Shown here piece by piece: positions 39,704 through 43,316 of a DNA stretch of 43,316 nt. Position 1 is the first letter of the stretch, and each line of letters begins with the position of its first letter. This DNA is from Bacillota bacterium. Lineage in GTDB: Bacteria > Bacillota > Syntrophomonadia > Syntrophomonadales > Syntrophomonadaceae. The position numbers and the translations under genes were made by a program. The notes beneath the pieces were generated by a model. That model was given only the letters and a program-made list of their open reading frames with translations. It had not been told where the DNA came from and ran no database searches. The stretch lies in contig JAKPGY010000057.1 of the NCBI GenBank assembly GCA_029550685.1, forward strand, positions 1 to 43,316, given 5' to 3'.

Positions 39704-41859
39704 TCACCGGTTGGGGCCATAAATGACCTGGTCCAGGCTGGCAATTCAGGAATCTGGCTGCTTTCCAGCATCTCCCACCATTTCCCATCGGTCAAACGAT
39801 CCCCGGCGGTCCAGGGAAACTCATAATAGGAGTAGACCCCTCCTTTGGCTATGCGCAGCTTCCCTTCCACGGGCACCACGGCATATATATAGTTGATATA
39901 ACCAGTGGCTTCCTCTAAAACCGTGCTGGGAGGAGCGGTGGCTACATCTGCCACCACGGGAGCGCGATTGTTGAGCAGCAGCATGTTACGAGGGCCTTCC
40001 TGATCCCGCAGGGCTTCCAGCCAAAAGTGTTCCAACTGGCCGCCGAAGCTGCGGATTAACTCGTACTCTTCCTCAGTTAGAGACTCCCCTTTTAACTCTT
40101 TTTCGGAAATGGTTTTCATCTGCAGGGCCAGTTCCTCCATGCGGCTAAGGTTTTCCGCATCCCTTTCATCCAACAGATTGCGCGCCTGCAAACCGTCCCG
40201 GGTCAGAGCTGACAAGGCTGCCAAGCGGGCATATAGCCGTGGGTTGGGTTCCACATAGCCCCGGTCATCGATTTCTTCCATGCCGTTCCCGCCCATTTCC
40301 GCATAGTTTTGCTTGGTGTAGAGAATGGTATCGTGCTTTAATTCCGTCCAACTGCTCAGGAAGGTATTGAGCTCTTTATGGGTCCAGGCTTGATTGAGCA
40401 TGAAGGTGGGATAGCCTTCAGGAATCTGCCGGGTCAGCGTCCTTAAGGTATGCATCCAGTTCCAATACAGGTTTTGGTGCCAGGTGGCTTCTTCCAAGCC
40501 CGTCAGGTACTGCTGTATTTTTTGCATGTTTTCGGGGTAGCTTTCATACTCATATTCACCCATTCCTTTGAGTATCTGGCTGGCTGCACCGGATCCCAGG
40601 GCGGCCGGAATATCCAAACCCTTGGGAAGCATGCGCCGTTCACCAGCTGGGTTTTCACCTACTTCCCGGTAAATCAAGCGCTGGAATATGTCAGCATCCA
40701 CGGTGTAGCGCTGGCCCATGAACCGGAAACCGCTGATTTCGGCATCCCGGTCAGGCTGTATGCTGGCATCAAATATGGAAATGGAATTGATTACCGGCCC
40801 TTTTACCTGGCGGATTTCGGTCAGGAAAGCCTGCCACTTGGCATCATCCCGGCTGATGTCCTTTAGGGAGAATTTATTTCCATAGACCTTACGCAGCACC
40901 TGGGCATACTCTGCAAATCCCGGGTCATCACTGCGCCCTACGAAAAATTCGGTAGTATCATAGATGCTGGCCCAGGGGGAATATACCTTATTATCATGCA
41001 GAGCCATGGTTATCAAAACCGCGGAGCGGGTTTCATCTTCATCCTTGGCTCGGAAGGTCATGCGGCCATACCACATCATAGCCTTAAAGTAGTTTTCCAG
41101 CTCCTCATTGTAAGTATAATGACCGCGGGGAATGTACTGGGTGTAATCTTCCTTTAAGGACTCCAAAACATCCGGCTGGCGGCCCATGCTCATCACTGGG
41201 GAAACAGCGGTGGTCTGGTGAGCATTGATTAGCTCCAGCTCCGCTTCTGCCACTTCTTTCACCTCAGCCGGCATCTGGGTCTGGGGATCCAGTAAACAGC
41301 TGCCTACCGTAAAAAAGGCCAAGTTGCGCAAGGCGGCATTCTCCCAGGTGCTGCCCTGCAAAATACGGTACTGCTCTTGGGAAAGTCCCATCATACCCTT
41401 ATTTAGCTTCCTTAATTCGGGGATCAACTGGTTCCTTTCCACGGTCTTCAAGAGATGCTGGAAATAAAGGTGATAGTTGTGCAGCATAGCATCAGTGGTA
41501 ATGAAATTAGGCACATGGTCATAGCGGTTAAATTCGTAGGTCAGGAAAAATTCCGTGCCCATACCAGGAATAACTACAAAGCCGTTTTCCACGAGACGCT
41601 GTCGTGCCTCATCATTGAACTGAAAGCGGCTGCTGTTTTCCACATTGCTAAGATCAGCTTCAACCTTATAGATGGGCAGACTGGGCTGCTCATCCACGGG
41701 CACTTCAGTATAAGGCGCAAATTCCGCAGCTAAAGTTATCTGGTCATCAGCAATAAAATCACCGGCTGACTGAGATCCACCGCACCCTGCCAGCAGTCCC
41801 ATCAGCATAAGCAGTGTCAGGCCTATGCTTACCGCCTGCCTACCCTTAATCTTCATCAT
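39661..41859 (-). CDS. DUF3160-family lipoprotein
   Basis: 732 residues. Signal peptide with lipobox LLAGCGG gives a membrane-anchored lipoprotein. The rest matches the DUF3160 pattern: QFNDEARQRLVENGFVVIPG near the start, NFITTDAMLHNYHLYFQHLL, then a long helical region and a C-terminal block with LNNRAPVVADVATAPP and GGVYSYYEFPW. The function of the family is not established. GGAGGG lies before the ATG. First gene of a probable operon with the Ca-binding-repeat protein and the small membrane protein. Confidence 0.85.
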   Translation of the reverse strand: MMKIKGRQAVSIGLTLLMLMGLLAGCGGSQSAGDFIADDQITLAAEFAPYTEVPVDEQPSLPIYKVEADLSNVENSSRFQFNDEARQRLVENGFVVIPGMGTEFFLTYEFNRYDHVPNFITTDAMLHNYHLYFQHLLKTVERNQLIPELRKLNKGMMGLSQEQYRILQGSTWENAALRNLAFFTVGSCLLDPQTQMPAEVKEVAEAELELINAHQTTAVSPVMSMGRQPDVLESLKEDYTQYIPRGHYTYNEELENYFKAMMWYGRMTFRAKDEDETRSAVLITMALHDNKVYSPWASIYDTTEFFVGRSDDPGFAEYAQVLRKVYGNKFSLKDISRDDAKWQAFLTEIRQVKGPVINSISIFDASIQPDRDAEISGFRFMGQRYTVDADIFQRLIYREVGENPAGERRMLPKGLDIPAALGSGAASQILKGMGEYEYESYPENMQKIQQYLTGLEEATWHQNLYWNWMHTLRTLTRQIPEGYPTFMLNQAWTHKELNTFLSSWTELKHDTILYTKQNYAEMGGNGMEEIDDRGYVEPNPRLYARLAALSALTRDGLQARNLLDERDAENLSRMEELALQMKTISEKELKGESLTEEEYELIRSFGGQLEHFWLEALRDQEGPRNMLLLNNRAPVVADVATAPPSTVLEEATGYINYIYAVVPVEGKLRIAKGGVYSYYEFPWTAGDRLTDGKWWEMLESSQIPELPAWTRSFMAPTGECRVIMPWELQEEQ

Positions 41860-42028
41860 GTAGCCCTCCTAAAACATCCTTATATACCCTTACGGCAGGT
41901 AATTAATGTTCTTACGCTTTTTGCCGGGAAACATTGGGAAAAAGATGGCAAAAAGAGGAGCGTTTTTCATTTCACGGGCACATATTAATCTAATGGCCGT
42001 GAAACGGAAACCGTTCCTCTATGCATAC

Positions 42029-43000
42029 TTAAACCAGCGAGAAATACAGTTGATTATTGTTCGGGTCCCTGTCAATCTGAACCTGGCCCTGGGATGCCAT
42101 CATTAAAAGATGGGCAGTGACTTCCCCGGTAGCCAGGAATAAGTTGAACACATCCAACCCAGAACCGAACAGTTCGTTGACTATAGCACGGACAATACGG
42201 GGTTCATTCCCCATACAGCTTTTTATAAGCCCCAATCGCTCCTCATGGTGTTTGTACAACTGATCAATGCGGGCGTCCAGATCATCAAAAGGTTCTCCAT
42301 GAGCGGGCATGATCCAGGCAGGGTTCAGCTGCAGAAGACGATTTAAGGAATCAAGATATTGCTCCAACGGGTTATCATCAACTCTGGTAGGAAAACGAAT
42401 TACCGTTGAAATAGTGGGCAGAATCTGGTCTCCAGACAGCAATAGTCTATCTTCACGGTTAAAGAGACAAACATGAGCATTGGTATGGCCGGTGGTGAGA
42501 ACAACTTCCCAAGGGCGATCCCCGAACTCTATTGATTTTTCCTCAAGGAATTGTACCTCAGGCCAGGGTTCCGGTATTACAGTAGCAAAGCGCAGTATAG
42601 CCGTCATTTGCTCGATTTCTTCTGCCTTAATACCCAGGCTGAGCATACCATCCTGGTAATACAAGGACCCTACTTGTTCGGTTTCATCAGGATAGAAGGC
42701 CTGCTTATATTCATCTTCCGTCATAATAACTTTGGCCCCGGACTTTTCCTGCAGCCACCCGGCCAGGCCCACATGGTCTATATGGCCATGGGTTATCAGA
42801 ATCTGCTTGATGTCAGTAAACTGAATGCCTAAGTCTTCTATAGCCGTCTCCCATTGTTCCTTACACTTGGGAAGGGGAGGTCCCGCATCAATTACCGACC
42901 ATCCCTCCCGCCCTTTTAACAGAAAACTGTTAATACTTCTTAAAGCTCCAGGAACAGGTAAACGCAATCTGTAAATTCCAGTATGAACCTCACCGATCAT
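42029..43000 (-). CDS. Metallo-beta-lactamase-fold hydrolase
   Basis: About 323 residues. Zinc motif LITHGHIDHVG, later GHTNAHVCLFN, SGDQILP and MPAHGEPF. The C-terminal ~80 residues are helical (DQLYKHHEERLGLIKS) as in the broad MBL family with a winged-helix tail. Substrate unknown. ATG at 43000 (MIGEVHTGIYRLRLPVPG) follows GAGGATGG; an ATG 17 codons earlier is possible but lacks a site. Confidence 0.8.
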   Translation of the reverse strand: MIGEVHTGIYRLRLPVPGALRSINSFLLKGREGWSVIDAGPPLPKCKEQWETAIEDLGIQFTDIKQILITHGHIDHVGLAGWLQEKSGAKVIMTEDEYKQAFYPDETEQVGSLYYQDGMLSLGIKAEEIEQMTAILRFATVIPEPWPEVQFLEEKSIEFGDRPWEVVLTTGHTNAHVCLFNREDRLLLSGDQILPTISTVIRFPTRVDDNPLEQYLDSLNRLLQLNPAWIMPAHGEPFDDLDARIDQLYKHHEERLGLIKSCMGNEPRIVRAIVNELFGSGLDVFNLFLATGEVTAHLLMMASQGQVQIDRDPNNNQLYFSLV

Positions 43001-43316
43001 TCCATCATTCCATCCTCGTACCAGTAAAATTCTGTTATCCCATTCTACCATGCTGTGGCCATAATAAGATTATTTTTCTGCTAAATTTATGAAGTTTAAC
43101 CAGTCTCCTATGTCTTTGTCGGTTATCCCCCGATTGGCTTGGAGCCAATGCTGAAACTACATCGATACCCTTGCCCACAAAAGGGTTTTCTCTACTCCTT
43201 CTTACCTGGATAATTCATTAATGAAATATAACCCATTCACGTTCGATTTTGAACCTTTCGGGGCAAAGCTATTGCTTTTTATTTCCATTCTAGTATATAT
43301 GTTGTAGGTGGCCACC
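43001..43316. other. Window end, no gene seen
   Basis: AT-rich spacer upstream of the last minus-strand gene. I see no open frame with a ribosome site, no tRNA and no clear terminator. A plus-strand gene may start beyond the window. Confidence 0.5.

Overview
The window looks like chromosomal DNA of an anaerobic, low-to-mid GC Firmicute of the class Clostridia, perhaps near the Syntrophomonadaceae. This is an inference from S-layer homology (SLH) proteins, AGGAGG-type ribosome sites with many TTG/GTG starts, a Gmad2-type sporulation-associated lipoprotein, a FAD/FMN/iron-sulfur enoate reductase and a bacterial acyl-ACP thioesterase. No rRNA or marker gene fixes the species.

Left part (1-10.1 kb) is a defence region. 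A tRNA-Ala(CGC) is followed by about 200-bp units that repeat its 3' tail, one split by a miniature inverted-repeat element. Then come a DNA methyltransferase and a TdeIII-like restriction enzyme, a PHP-family phosphatase, and a complete compact type II-C CRISPR-Cas locus. That locus has an array of 17 repeats and 16 spacers (4324-5418), cas2, cas1 and a 1070-residue cas9 on the minus strand. A tracrRNA gene can be read in the 5' leader of cas9, with its own extended -10 promoter and a 36-nt anti-repeat. The CRISPR repeats end in an extended -10-like motif, as in other II-C systems that make crRNAs from promoters inside repeats.

Middle part (10.2-24.5 kb): a metallo-beta-lactamase-fold hydrolase, a large SLH surface protein, a MalT-like/BTAD regulator split into two overlapping genes, a PrcB/Gmad2 lipoprotein, an operon of small exporter, PIG-L deacetylase and SenB-like glycosyltransferase, a GyrI-like protein, and two peptidoglycan hydrolases (amidase and CHAP).

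At 24.58-25.85 kb is the most notable system: a HicA toxin, a HicB antitoxin with a C-terminal extension, and a SecB-like chaperone. They follow a clear promoter with an inverted repeat over its -10. This has the layout of a toxin-antitoxin-chaperone (TAC) module.

Right part (25.8-43.3 kb) is mostly housekeeping and envelope functions: a VanX-like D,D-dipeptidase, two more MBL-fold hydrolases, an MFS exporter, a YcdB/SLH protein, an HD-domain phosphohydrolase, membrane proteins, a secreted poly-gamma-glutamate hydrolase, an acyl-ACP thioesterase, an enoate reductase with an altered iron-sulfur ligand, and a DUF3160 lipoprotein overlapping a Ca-binding-repeat protein. GAGATYGCCACG-type repeats are scattered through the intergenic regions.
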